27,196 bases of DNA from Cryomorphaceae bacterium. Its GTDB lineage: Bacteria; Bacteroidota; Bacteroidia; Flavobacteriales; BACL11. Positions 14,613 through 23,008 of this stretch are shown in pieces. Location: positions 1 through 27,196 of the forward strand of contig JACNFT010000046.1 in the NCBI GenBank assembly GCA_014384505.1, written 5' to 3'. Every line of letters starts with the position of its first letter. Positions within the stretch are counted from its first letter, which is position 1. The translations under genes were made by a program, and so were the position numbers. The notes below the pieces were generated by a model, which worked only from the letters and a program-made list of their open reading frames with translations, was not told where the DNA came from and ran no database searches.

Positions 14613-16313
14613 ATGAAATTAATTTCATCCTTATTACTGATAATCACACTTTTACCCAACACTTTACTACAAGCACAGGACTACCAAGCTCCTCTTGATT
14701 TTAGAATGTTACTTTCAGGTACTTTTGGTGAACTAAGAGGGAATCATTTTCATGCAGGTATTGATATAAAAACGGAAGGAGTTGAAGGACAAAAAGTATA
14801 TTCTATTGCTGATGGATATATCTCAAGAATAAAAGTATCTACTTGGGGTTACGGAAAAGCAATTTACATTACTCATCCTAAAACAGGACATACTTCAGTA
14901 TACGCCCATTTGAAAAAATTCAGCACTAAAATTGACAGTATTATTAAAAAAGAACACTACAAAAAAGAAAGTTTTGAAATTAATTTTTATCCAAAAAAAG
15001 ATGCTTTAACAGTAAATAAGGGAGAAATTATTGCACTTTCAGGAAACAGTGGAGGAAGTTCTGGTGCACACTTACATTTTGAAATAAGAGATACGCAAAC
15101 TGAACGACCAATAAACCCTTTGCAATTTGGCTTTAATATTGCAGACAACATTGCGCCTACCTTAAAGAAAATAAAAATATATGCTTTAGACACAACTCTT
15201 ATTGATGGATATAGAAAAAGTAAAATCATTACTATAAATAAGAAAGATGATAAATACTCAATTGATGAAACACCTACTATAAATGGTGCTTTTGCTGTTG
15301 GAATTTTTACGTATGACAAGTTAAATGATAGCTATAACAAAAACGGAGTATATAGCATAAAACTATGTGTAGACACTAACATATGTTACCAATTTAAGGT
15401 TGACGAATTAGACTTTAACACCAGTAGGTATATTAATGCACATGTGGACTATAAAGAAAAAAAAGAGAGTGAAAATAAATACCATAGATGTTACTTATTG
15501 CCCAACAACAAACTTACAAATTACAGCAACTTAATAAATGAGGGAGTAATAAGTATTAAAGATACATTAACGCATTTAATTTCCTTAGAAGTAGCCGATA
15601 TTTACGGCAATGTATCTGAGTTGGATTTTAAAATTAAATCAACAAACAATCCTTTACTGAATAGGTGTCCTATACCAAAAGACAGCATAAGTATCCCTTT
15701 TAGCTTTAATAAAGTAAATATCTTTAAAAAAGAGAATATTGAACTTTATATGGATGAATTCTCATTATATGAACCTTTAATGTTTCGTTATAATACTACC
15801 GATTCTATTGCTGGTGTGTTTGGAGAAATTCATCATGTTCATTTTAACAACATACCTGTACATAAAAAATACACGCTCTCCATTAAAGCTGATGTACCTG
15901 ACACCCTAAAAAGTAAAACTTATATAGCCACCACTAACATGAAAGGAAACTATTGGCACATAGGAGGGGTTTGGGAAAATGGTTTTCTAAAAACAAAAGT
16001 AAGTGAGTTTGGAGATTTTTGTATAGTAGCCGATACAACAAATCCTGAAATTAAAGGAGTAAATATATTCCCCGGGAAAGTATTTAATACCCAAACCACA
16101 ATTAAATTAACAATAAAAGATAAGCATAGCGGTATAAAATCCTACAGAGGAGAAATTGATGGTAAATGGATACTAATGGATTATGATTACAAGCGTAATC
16201 TATTGCGATTTGATATTGAAAAAAACATAAGCAAAGGAAAACATACTTTTACTTTAAAGGTAATTGATAATACAGGTAATCCTACAGAATATAAAGCTGA
16301 ATTTACTTATTAG
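14613..16313 (+). CDS. Exported M23-family peptidoglycan peptidase
   Basis: The 566-residue protein has a signal peptide (about 1-21) and an N-terminal LytM/M23 peptidase domain. Zinc ligands are recognisable as HAGID (His47, Asp51) and the second histidine of GAHLHFE (His155), with His99 in YAHL and His153 as likely catalytic histidines. Family members cut peptide cross-links in peptidoglycan, and because the full ligand set is kept this one should be active, unlike EnvC/NlpD-type activators. An insertion of about 30 residues separates YAHL from the end of the domain. From about 180 onward the chain is a long beta-rich region of unknown fold, ending in an Ig-like segment (KLTIKDKHSGIKSYRGEIDG). 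Such a large C-terminal part is common in Bacteroidota M23 proteins. The gene is monocistronic and is convergent with arsC. Confidence 0.9.
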   Translation: MKLISSLLLIITLLPNTLLQAQDYQAPLDFRMLLSGTFGELRGNHFHAGIDIKTEGVEGQKVYSIADGYISRIKVSTWGYGKAIYITHPKTGHTSVYAHLKKFSTKIDSIIKKEHYKKESFEINFYPKKDALTVNKGEIIALSGNSGGSSGAHLHFEIRDTQTERPINPLQFGFNIADNIAPTLKKIKIYALDTTLIDGYRKSKIITINKKDDKYSIDETPTINGAFAVGIFTYDKLNDSYNKNGVYSIKLCVDTNICYQFKVDELDFNTSRYINAHVDYKEKKESENKYHRCYLLPNNKLTNYSNLINEGVISIKDTLTHLISLEVADIYGNVSELDFKIKSTNNPLLNRCPIPKDSISIPFSFNKVNIFKKENIELYMDEFSLYEPLMFRYNTTDSIAGVFGEIHHVHFNNIPVHKKYTLSIKADVPDTLKSKTYIATTNMKGNYWHIGGVWENGFLKTKVSEFGDFCIVADTTNPEIKGVNIFPGKVFNTQTTIKLTIKDKHSGIKSYRGEIDGKWILMDYDYKRNLLRFDIEKNISKGKHTFTLKVIDNTGNPTEYKAEFTY

Positions 16314-16340
16314 GGATTAGTAAGTTAAAAGCAGGAATTT

Positions 16341-16760
16341 TTACTCAAGTCCATTTTCATTATTAAAAAAGGATGTAAAGTAAGTAGCTAACTCATTTCT
16401 TACACCAACATATACTTTTAATTGTTCTTGCTCTGTTCCTGTTGCATCAGCTGGGTCAGTAAAACTATGATGTATTAATTGTTTAGCTTTAGGATATATT
16501 GGGCAAATCTCTTTTGCGTTATCACAAACAGTAAACACATAATCAAAATCGATATGAGCATATTCATCAGCATGATTAGAAATATTATTGGAAATATTTA
16601 ATCCGATTTCGGCCATTGCCTTTATAGCAAAAGGATTTACTGTTTCGGGTTTTGTTCCTGCACTATACACTTGCATTTCAGGGAAAGCATTACTGATTAA
16701 ACCTTCTGCCATTTGCGAACGACAGGAGTTTCCTGTGCAAAGAATCAATACTTTTTTCAT
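16341..16760 (-). CDS. arsC: Thioredoxin-type arsenate reductase ArsC (LMW phosphatase fold)
   Basis: The 139-residue protein has the low-molecular-weight tyrosine phosphatase P-loop CTGNSCRS (Cys8 to Ser15) and a DP motif (TDPAD at 101-105). Two further cysteines, Cys79 and Cys86, are spaced seven apart, as are the resolving pair of Staphylococcus-type ArsC (Cys82/Cys89). That triad distinguishes arsenate reductase, which reduces As(V) to As(III) with thioredoxin, from a plain phosphatase. No arsR, arsB/acr3 or arsenite methylase is in the window, so it would rely on an efflux pump encoded elsewhere. It is divergent from a TonB-dependent receptor, and its promoter element overlaps an inverted repeat. 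A phosphatase side-activity is possible. Confidence 0.87.
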   Translation of the reverse strand: MKKVLILCTGNSCRSQMAEGLISNAFPEMQVYSAGTKPETVNPFAIKAMAEIGLNISNNISNHADEYAHIDFDYVFTVCDNAKEICPIYPKAKQLIHHSFTDPADATGTEQEQLKVYVGVRNELATYFTSFFNNENGLE

Positions 16761-16781
16761 AATTTATTTATAATCGTAAAA

Positions 16782-16789
16782 CAAAAATA
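16782..16789 (-). promoter_or_regulatory. -7 promoter element TATTTTTG for arsC
   Basis: CAAAAATA on the plus strand reads TATTTTTG on the minus strand, matching TAnnTTTG, 21 bases before the arsC ATG. It overlaps the left arm of the inverted repeat at 16786-16818 by four bases. Confidence 0.5.
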
Positions 16790-16818
16790 CTAAACTTATA
16801 ATTCTAGAGTTTAGTATT
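16786..16818. promoter_or_regulatory. Perfect 11-bp-arm inverted repeat, candidate operator between arsC and TonB receptor
   Basis: AATACTAAACT (16786-16796) is exactly mirrored by AGTTTAGTATT (16808-16818) around an 11-base spacer, so arm centres are 22 bp apart, about two helical turns. The left arm overlaps the arsC -7 element; the right arm lies 14 to 23 bp upstream of the receptor's -7 element, where its -33 region should be. One dimeric regulator bound here could block both divergent promoters. No T-tract follows either arm in a terminator-like arrangement. The regulator is not encoded in the window. Confidence 0.6.
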
Positions 16819-16831
16819 CTAATTTAAATTC

Positions 16832-16839
16832 TATTTTTG
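16832..16839 (+). promoter_or_regulatory. -7 promoter element TATTTTTG for the TonB-dependent receptor
   Basis: A TAnnTTTG match ends only five bases before the receptor ATG, so transcription from it would give an almost leaderless mRNA. Confidence 0.45.
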
Positions 16840-16844
16840 CAAAT

Positions 16845-19292
16845 ATGCACAAAGGGCTTTTACTAACTTTTACTTTACTACTTTCCGTTTTAGGATATGG
16901 ACAAACAATTAGTGGACTTATTACTGATGAAGAAAATAATATTTTGTCGGCAGTAAACATCAGTGTTTTAGGAAAAAGTATTGGGGTTATATCTGAAGAT
17001 GATGGTTTATATAGTTTAACAATTCCTGCTAACCAATCAGTTGTTATTGGATACAGTTTTATTGGGTATCATATTGAAAAAATAAGAATTCCAATGCTAA
17101 AGAAAGGACAAACTTATAACCTTAATATTCAACTACAATCCTCCTCCACATTACTAGATGATGTAATTGTTACCGACCAAAAAAGTAGAAAAAAAAGCTT
17201 TAGTCGTATAAAACCAAAACATGTTAGTGTACTACCAGGAAATAGTGGTGGAATTGAAGCAATACTTAAAACCCTACCAGGAGTAAGTTCAGCCAATGAA
17301 CTTAGTTCACAGTATTCAGTAAGGGGTGGTAACTTTGATGAAAACCTAGTATATGTAAACGGAATTGAAGTTTATCGCCCATTCTTAGTGCGTTCAGGGC
17401 AGCAAGAAGGATTAAGCTTTGTAAATACTGATATGGTAGGAAGCATCCAGTTTTCAGCAGGAGGTTTTGAAGCTAAGTATGGCGACAAAATGTCATCCGT
17501 ACTAGACATAACTTACAAACGCCCAAGAGAAACAGCTGCTAGCTTACAACTAAGCATGTTGGGAGGTTCAGGACATATTGAAGGTACAAATAAAAACGGA
17601 AGACTTTCCTACTTGATAGGCGCAAGGCATAAAACCAGTAAGTATCTTTTTAATGCTATGGATACAAAGGCCGATTACATACCAAAATTTTCTGACCTGC
17701 AAGCTTTTATCAACTATGAGCTAAATACGGATTGGCAGATTAGTTTTTTAGGAAACATTAGCAAAAACGAATACACAATGATACCCGAAAATAGAGATAC
17801 TGATTTTGGGACTATTAATGAAGCTCTGAAACTTAGAATCTATTTTGAAGGACAGGAAGTGGATAAATACGAAACATTTTTTGGAGCACTAAGTACTACC
17901 TACCAGCCAAGTACCGAGTTAAATTTGCAATTTACCACCTCAGCTTTTCAAACCTTTGAGCAAGAGAATTTTGACATACTTGGAGAATATTGGCTGTATC
18001 AATTGGAAAATAATTTAGGTTCGGATGAATTTGGTGATGTTGCCTTTGACCGGGGAGTTGGAAAATACATCAATCATGCAAGAAATAGCCTTAACGCTAG
18101 AGTTCTTAATTTTTCGCACAAAGGAAACTACAATAAAGAGGCAATAAAAGTAGATTGGGGTTTTAGAATGCAAAAGGAAGAAATTGAAGATAAAATATCC
18201 GAATGGAATTTAATTGATTCAGCCTTTTTTAACTTTCCACATCCGGCAGATAGTATTGGCAACCCTACCTCCAACCCTAACCAACAGATAGTAATGAGTG
18301 AACTTTTAAAAACTCAAATCAATTTATCATCCTTCCGAAATTCAGGATATATGCAAGTATCTAAGGATATTGGTAACCTTACTATAAATGCAGGAACAAG
18401 AGGAAGTTATTGGACTTATAATGAAGAATTACTGATGAGCCCGAGAGCATCCTTAGCTTATGCACCAATATGGGAAAAGGATGTTGTTTTCCGTGCAGCA
18501 AGTGGTATTTATTACCAATCTCCTTTTTATAAAGAATTACGAACTCCTGAAGGCACACTTAACTCCAATATCAAAGCTCAAAAATCAACACATTATGTAC
18601 TAGCGGCCGATTACCTATTTTACAAATGGGGACGACCATTCAAGTGGATAACTGAAGTATATTACAAGGATTTGGAAAACCTAATTCCTTATAAAGTGGA
18701 TAATGTACGCATACAATACCTAGCGAATGATTTGTCGAACGGTTACGCAACAGGTATTGACATAAAGGTAAATGGTGAATTCGTACCAGGAGTGGAAAGC
18801 TGGGCTAGTTTATCCGTAATGAAAACAGCTGAAGACATAGTTGGAGATACCAAAATTGATGCAAACGGAAATACAGTTGAGGCTGGCTACATTCCTAGAC
18901 CAACTGACCAAAGAGTAAACTTTTCCATGTTTTTTCAGGATTATATACCTGGGAAACCAAAATACAAAATGCACTTGAATTTAATCTATGGTACAGGATT
19001 GCCTTTTGGCCCTCCTAACGGAGAAAAATACCAAGATATACTAAGAATTCCTAATTACAGGAGAGTAGATATTGGTTTTTCGGCAGTACTAAAATCAGCT
19101 GACAAAAAAAGTAAACTTAAATGGTTAAATACTTTCAATAGCATTTGGGTAAGTGCAGAGGTTTTTAACTTACTTGACATTAACAATACGGTTTCCTACC
19201 TTTGGGTTGCTGATGTTAGCGGGCGTGAATATGCAGTACCCAATTACCTTACAGCTCGCCAACTTAATGCTAAGTTGATATTTACTTTTTAA
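16845..19292 (+). CDS. TonB-dependent outer-membrane receptor with carboxypeptidase-regulatory-like domain
   Basis: The 815-residue protein has a signal peptide (about 1-19, ending GYGQ) and then a CarboxypepD_reg-like beta-sandwich (ISGLITDEENNILSAVNISV at about 21 to about 110). A plug domain follows (from about 120, with LKTLPGVSSANELSSQYSVR and NFDENLVYVNGIEVYRP), then a long beta-barrel ending in an aromatic residue (LIFTF), the usual outer-membrane insertion signal. It lacks the length and a neighbouring SusD gene, so it is not a SusC glycan importer. Such receptors import siderophores, metals or other scarce ligands using TonB-ExbBD energy. The ligand cannot be read from the sequence. 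The divergent arsC and the shared inverted repeat suggest, as inference only, joint control by a metal, metalloid or oxyanion signal. Confidence 0.9.
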   Translation: MHKGLLLTFTLLLSVLGYGQTISGLITDEENNILSAVNISVLGKSIGVISEDDGLYSLTIPANQSVVIGYSFIGYHIEKIRIPMLKKGQTYNLNIQLQSSSTLLDDVIVTDQKSRKKSFSRIKPKHVSVLPGNSGGIEAILKTLPGVSSANELSSQYSVRGGNFDENLVYVNGIEVYRPFLVRSGQQEGLSFVNTDMVGSIQFSAGGFEAKYGDKMSSVLDITYKRPRETAASLQLSMLGGSGHIEGTNKNGRLSYLIGARHKTSKYLFNAMDTKADYIPKFSDLQAFINYELNTDWQISFLGNISKNEYTMIPENRDTDFGTINEALKLRIYFEGQEVDKYETFFGALSTTYQPSTELNLQFTTSAFQTFEQENFDILGEYWLYQLENNLGSDEFGDVAFDRGVGKYINHARNSLNARVLNFSHKGNYNKEAIKVDWGFRMQKEEIEDKISEWNLIDSAFFNFPHPADSIGNPTSNPNQQIVMSELLKTQINLSSFRNSGYMQVSKDIGNLTINAGTRGSYWTYNEELLMSPRASLAYAPIWEKDVVFRAASGIYYQSPFYKELRTPEGTLNSNIKAQKSTHYVLAADYLFYKWGRPFKWITEVYYKDLENLIPYKVDNVRIQYLANDLSNGYATGIDIKVNGEFVPGVESWASLSVMKTAEDIVGDTKIDANGNTVEAGYIPRPTDQRVNFSMFFQDYIPGKPKYKMHLNLIYGTGLPFGPPNGEKYQDILRIPNYRRVDIGFSAVLKSADKKSKLKWLNTFNSIWVSAEVFNLLDINNTVSYLWVADVSGREYAVPNYLTARQLNAKLIFTF

Positions 19293-19357
19293 GAAATTTA
19301 ACGCAGCTTCTTATTCGTGAAAGTAAAGATAAATCAAGATTTTCTGTCAATGATATA

Positions 19358-19385
19358 AAAAAAACCGAGCAAATACTCGGCTTTA
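19358..19385 (-). terminator. Intrinsic terminator after purL
   Basis: CCGAG (19366-19370) pairs with CTCGG (19377-19381) across a six-base loop. Read on the minus strand the hairpin is followed by eight T (19365-19358), a good terminator for purL. On the plus strand it is followed only by CTTT, so it would stop receptor transcripts weakly. Confidence 0.75.
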
Positions 19386-19415
19386 GATTATAACAACTAG
19401 TGACTAGTCTCAAAT

Positions 19416-21656
19416 CTATTTCATCAACTTTTCAGCTAAGGAGTTATTATAAATTTCTTTATAATCAGCAATCATTCCAAAATCTTTATCATCAATAACC
19501 AATTTACCTTGGGTAACATGTCCTAACAGCATAAATGGTGTTTTACTATCTTTCAAAGCATCTAAAAAGGCATCTTCTCCTGTTTCAGTAACTGAAACAA
19601 CAACTCTTGATGGAGCTTCACCAAACAGAAAAGCATCCTCTCTTACTTCTGAACTTCCTATAATTTCGAATCCTAAATTATTGGTGAATGAACTTTCTAG
19701 TAAAGTCATAAACAAACCACCATCAGCAACATCATGTGCCGACTCTATCGTTCCTTTACGGATAAGGTTAATAAGGGTTTGTTGCATATCATATTCAACA
19801 TCTAAATCAAAATCAGGTGCTGATGATTCCTTAACCCCATGGAAGGACGCTAAATATTCTGATGAAGAAATATCGTTTTTACTCTCTCCTATTAAGTAAA
19901 TTAAATCCGATTTTCCTTTAAAAGCTAAAGATGTAATGTGTTTTTTATCTTCAACAATTCCTAACATACCAATAGTTGGTGTTGGGAATACAGGCACTTC
20001 AGTACCTTCAATAGCCGACTGGTTATAGAAACTTACATTACCACCTGTTACTGGCGTTTTAAATTTCAAACACGCTTTACTCATTCCTTTAATTGCACCC
20101 ACAAACTGCCAGTACACTTCAGGATTATAAGGATTACCAAAGTTTAAACAATTCGTAATTGCTGAAGGTACACCACCAGAACATACAATATTACGAGCTG
20201 CCTCAGCAACTGCCATTGCACAACCTTCCTCAGGGTTTGCATTTACCATACGGGCATTACAATCCACTGTCATAGCTAATGCTTTTTCAGTCCCTTTTAG
20301 GTTTACAATAGCAGCATCAGTTGGAAAGTTAGTACTCATGTTTACTGTACCTACCATAGAATCATATTGCTCGTAAACCCATCTTTTTGAAGCAATATTT
20401 TCGTGTCCTGCTAAGTATTTGGCAACCTCAACTAAATCAGTAGGTTCTGTTATACTATCAATGTTAAATTTCTTCCACTCTTGAAAATAAGCGGGTTCAA
20501 TATATTCTCTATGATAAACTGGCGCTCCTCCTCCTAATACTAAATCATCACAAGGTACATCAGCAACTAATTCGCCATACATATAATATTTTACTCTTTC
20601 TCCTTTTGTAACCACACCTATTTCTTCACATGACAAATCCCACTTATCAAAAATAGCGTTTACAATATCTTCTTTTCCTTTCTCTACAACAACCAACATT
20701 CTTTCTTGTGATTCTGAAAGTAGGATTTCCCAATCTTTCATATCATTCTGACGTGTAGGTACTTTGTCTAACCACAATTCCATACCGTGTTTCCCTGCTG
20801 CTGACATTTCGTTTGTAGAGCAAGTAATTCCTGCCGCTCCCATATCTTGCATTCCAACTACTGCATCCGTCTTAGCAAGTTCCAAAGTAGCTTCTAACAA
20901 TAATTTTTCTTGAAAAGGATCACCAACTTGAACAGCTGGCAAATCATCAATTGAATCTGCTGATATGTCTTTTGATGCAAATGATGCACCATGAATTCCG
21001 TCTTTACCAGTACGAGAACCTACAATAAATACTGGATTCCCAACACCTGATGAAGTGGCAGAAATCATATCCCCTTTCTTCATTATACCAGCTGAAAATG
21101 CGTTTACTAATGGGTTTGTATTGTAACAATCATCAAAGAAAACTTCACCACCCACAATAGGAATGCCAAAAGCATTACCATAATCACCAATACCTTTAGT
21201 TACACCTTTCACCAACCATTTAGTACGATCTAACTCAATATTACCAAACCTAAGCGAATTTAATTGAGCAACTGGGCGAGCACCCATAGTAAATATATCA
21301 CGATTAATACCACCCACACCTGTAGCAGCACCTTGGTAAGGTTCCAAAGCAGATGGATGATTATGCGATTCAATTTTAAAACAACATGCTAAACCATCAC
21401 CGATATCAACCAACCCTGCATTCTCCTCTCCTGCCTCAACCAACATATGAGGTCCTTCTTTTGGTAATTTTTTAAGCCAAACAATTGAGTTTTTGTACGA
21501 ACAGTGCTCCGACCACATTACGCCAAAGATACTTAATTCACAAAAGTTAGGAGTTCTTCCTAAAATCTCAATAATTCTATCAAATTCTTCTGGGCGTAAA
21601 CCCATTTCTTGTGCTTGTTCAAGGGTAGATAAAGTAAGTGTTGCCTGTGATGACAT
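19416..21656 (-). CDS. purL: Phosphoribosylformylglycinamidine synthase subunit PurL (short form)
   Basis: PurL catalyses the ATP-dependent conversion of FGAR to FGAM, step four of purine synthesis, using ammonia from the glutaminase PurQ with PurS as a bridge. The 746-residue protein shows WSEHCSYKNS (His51), ESHNHPSALEPYQGAATG at about 96-113, GVGGINRDI, the MQDMGAAGITCS block and a second-half GGNVSFYNQS motif, all family hallmarks. Its size is that of the unfused Gram-positive/archaeal type, not the fused enzyme of about 1200-1300 residues found in proteobacteria and many Bacteroidota. No purQ or purS is in the window, so they must be elsewhere. A TATCTTTG element lies 20 bases upstream and a clear terminator follows. 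Confidence 0.96.
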   Translation of the reverse strand: MSSQATLTLSTLEQAQEMGLRPEEFDRIIEILGRTPNFCELSIFGVMWSEHCSYKNSIVWLKKLPKEGPHMLVEAGEENAGLVDIGDGLACCFKIESHNHPSALEPYQGAATGVGGINRDIFTMGARPVAQLNSLRFGNIELDRTKWLVKGVTKGIGDYGNAFGIPIVGGEVFFDDCYNTNPLVNAFSAGIMKKGDMISATSSGVGNPVFIVGSRTGKDGIHGASFASKDISADSIDDLPAVQVGDPFQEKLLLEATLELAKTDAVVGMQDMGAAGITCSTNEMSAAGKHGMELWLDKVPTRQNDMKDWEILLSESQERMLVVVEKGKEDIVNAIFDKWDLSCEEIGVVTKGERVKYYMYGELVADVPCDDLVLGGGAPVYHREYIEPAYFQEWKKFNIDSITEPTDLVEVAKYLAGHENIASKRWVYEQYDSMVGTVNMSTNFPTDAAIVNLKGTEKALAMTVDCNARMVNANPEEGCAMAVAEAARNIVCSGGVPSAITNCLNFGNPYNPEVYWQFVGAIKGMSKACLKFKTPVTGGNVSFYNQSAIEGTEVPVFPTPTIGMLGIVEDKKHITSLAFKGKSDLIYLIGESKNDISSSEYLASFHGVKESSAPDFDLDVEYDMQQTLINLIRKGTIESAHDVADGGLFMTLLESSFTNNLGFEIIGSSEVREDAFLFGEAPSRVVVSVTETGEDAFLDALKDSKTPFMLLGHVTQGKLVIDDKDFGMIADYKEIYNNSLAEKLMK

Positions 21657-21675
21657 ATTTTATAATTTTAGGATG

Positions 21676-21683
21676 CAAAGATA
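21676..21683 (-). promoter_or_regulatory. -7 promoter element TATCTTTG for purL
   Basis: CAAAGATA on the plus strand reads TATCTTTG on the minus strand, a TAnnTTTG match 20 bases before the purL ATG. No purine riboswitch or other conserved leader is visible in the 102-base gap. Confidence 0.5.
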
Positions 21684-21707
21684 GTTTTTAGAAATGAGTT
21701 TTAAGCC

Positions 21708-21731
21708 CCCAAATGCAAAATTCATTTTGGG
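21708..21731. repeat. Imperfect inverted repeat between acyltransferase and purL
   Basis: CCCAAAT and ATTTTGGG form an imperfect hairpin with one extra A/T in one arm and an internal TGCAAAATTC loop. It lies after the acyltransferase gene on the minus strand but is not followed by a T-run, so it is a weak terminator at best. Confidence 0.3.
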
Positions 21732-21758
21732 TTTTCAACATATTTTTAATAGTCAGCA

Positions 21759-22310
21759 TTAAAATATTTTAGGATTATAATTTTCTGGAATTTTCCCTTT
21801 TACACCCTTGTATTGATCTTGAATAAAAAGCATATCTTTTTCAAAGTTTCCACTAGCATTAAACTCACACATTATCCCAATTTCCTTTTTTTCATAATCC
21901 ATTTTAAGTAATAGAATAGGTACATTTGCTTTTACTGCTATATGGTAAAAACCTGTCTTCCATTTATCAACCCTAGTTCGGGTACCTTCAGGTGCAATTC
22001 CTAAGTTCAATTGACTACTATTTTTAAACATTTCAACTACTTGATCCACAACATTGTTTTTTGATTTTCGATAAACAGGTACCCCTCCATTCCACTTAAT
22101 AAATGTAGCTAAACCAGGTAAAAATAACTCGCTTTTAATCAGGTATTTTGGCATCACACCAATAATATAAGCATAACACCTACCTAACATAAAATCCCAA
22201 TTAGAAGTATGTGGTGCAGATAACACTAAGCATTTTATTGGGTATGTTTCGACACCAATAATTTTCCACCCATTTAATTTAAATATCAACTTTGACAATA
22301 ATCGTTTCAT
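21759..22310 (-). CDS. PlsC-family lysophospholipid acyltransferase
   Basis: This family transfers an acyl chain to lysophosphatidate or a related acceptor at the inner membrane. The 183-residue protein contains the catalytic HX4D motif (SAPHTSNWD, His34 and Asp39) and the acceptor-binding EGTR motif (APEGTR, Glu108 to Arg111), with a GGVPVYR segment between them as in the family. It is shorter than typical PlsC (about 240 residues) because it starts close to the HX4D motif and has no N-terminal transmembrane helices; other Bacteroidota have proteins of this short kind. It could therefore act on a substrate other than lysophosphatidate, for example an amino-lipid or haemolysin-type lipid. It lies upstream of purL on the same strand, 102 bases away, without evident functional link. 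Confidence 0.85.
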   Translation of the reverse strand: MKRLLSKLIFKLNGWKIIGVETYPIKCLVLSAPHTSNWDFMLGRCYAYIIGVMPKYLIKSELFLPGLATFIKWNGGVPVYRKSKNNVVDQVVEMFKNSSQLNLGIAPEGTRTRVDKWKTGFYHIAVKANVPILLLKMDYEKKEIGIMCEFNASGNFEKDMLFIQDQYKGVKGKIPENYNPKIF

Positions 22311-22363
22311 GATAAAATTTTTTACAAAGAAAAAACATTTTATAGTTATATCAGCAAAAATTG

Positions 22364-22371
22364 TAAATTTG
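22364..22371 (+). promoter_or_regulatory. -7 promoter element TAAATTTG
   Basis: A TAnnTTTG match 19 bases before the ATG at 22391. It is the likely start of the transcript carrying the pilin-like protein, the DUF3822 protein and rsmD. Confidence 0.5.
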
Positions 22372-22390
22372 CATCACAAAAATAATTACT

Positions 22391-23008
22391 ATGAAAGCAA
22401 AACAGATTGCACTTATACTTATCCCTTTAAATATTATACTGGCTTACTTTGTATATAACAGTATAAACAGTGAAGTAGAATTTCAGCAAGTAGCTAAAGT
22501 AAGAGTAGCTGAAAATGTACAAAAACTAAAAGATTTAAGACAAGTACAAATTGCTTACAAAAAAGTAAACAACACCTACTCAAACAACTTTGAATCCTTA
22601 ATTGATTTCTTAGAAAACGATTCTATGGCTATTGTTAAAGCAATAGGAGAAACGCCTGACTCATTAACTGATGCTCAAGCATTAGAACTAGGAATTATTA
22701 GTCGTGATACAGCTTATGTATTGGCTAAAGAAACTGTGTTTGATGAAGCATACCTATCTAGTAGAAATGAGAAATTTCCTTTGGATTTATCAGCATTAAC
22801 TACTGTACCACATTCTGACCAAAATTATTCAGTAGATGCTGGTATGGTTGAAAAAGGAAAGGTAATGGTACAAGTATTTGAAATTTCAACAACTTATGGT
22901 GCTGTTTTTACAGGACTTGATGCTGAAAATAAAAGTTTTGAATTAGGTAACTTACTAAAAGTAGGATCAATGGATGAAGCTTCTTTAAATGGAAACTGGG
23001 GAGAATAA
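22391..23008 (+). CDS. Pilin-like single-pass membrane protein of unknown function
   Basis: I do not recognise a named family. The 205-residue protein has a short basic start, one hydrophobic helix (about 5-23), then a long amphipathic helix (about 24-55) running into QIAYKKVNNTYSNNFESL. That order, a hydrophobic helix continuing into a helix with Leu-rich and Ala/Gln-Tyr spacing and then an N-x-x-Y turn, resembles type IV pilins and pseudopilins, although there is no prepilin-peptidase Gly site or Phe+1/Glu+5 signature. The C-terminal part (about 130-205) is probably globular and beta-rich. It overlaps the next gene by 20 bases, so the two are translationally coupled, and that partner looks like an actin-fold protein. 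Function unknown; pilin likeness is inference. Confidence 0.65.
   Translation: MKAKQIALILIPLNIILAYFVYNSINSEVEFQQVAKVRVAENVQKLKDLRQVQIAYKKVNNTYSNNFESLIDFLENDSMAIVKAIGETPDSLTDAQALELGIISRDTAYVLAKETVFDEAYLSSRNEKFPLDLSALTTVPHSDQNYSVDAGMVEKGKVMVQVFEISTTYGAVFTGLDAENKSFELGNLLKVGSMDEASLNGNWGE

Noticed and set aside
14987..15319. 110-codon open frame antisense to the M23 peptidase gene
   Set aside because: It lies wholly inside a well-supported gene, has no recognisable motif, and is explained by codon shadowing. The same applies to other antisense frames inside priA, ddl, purL and rny.
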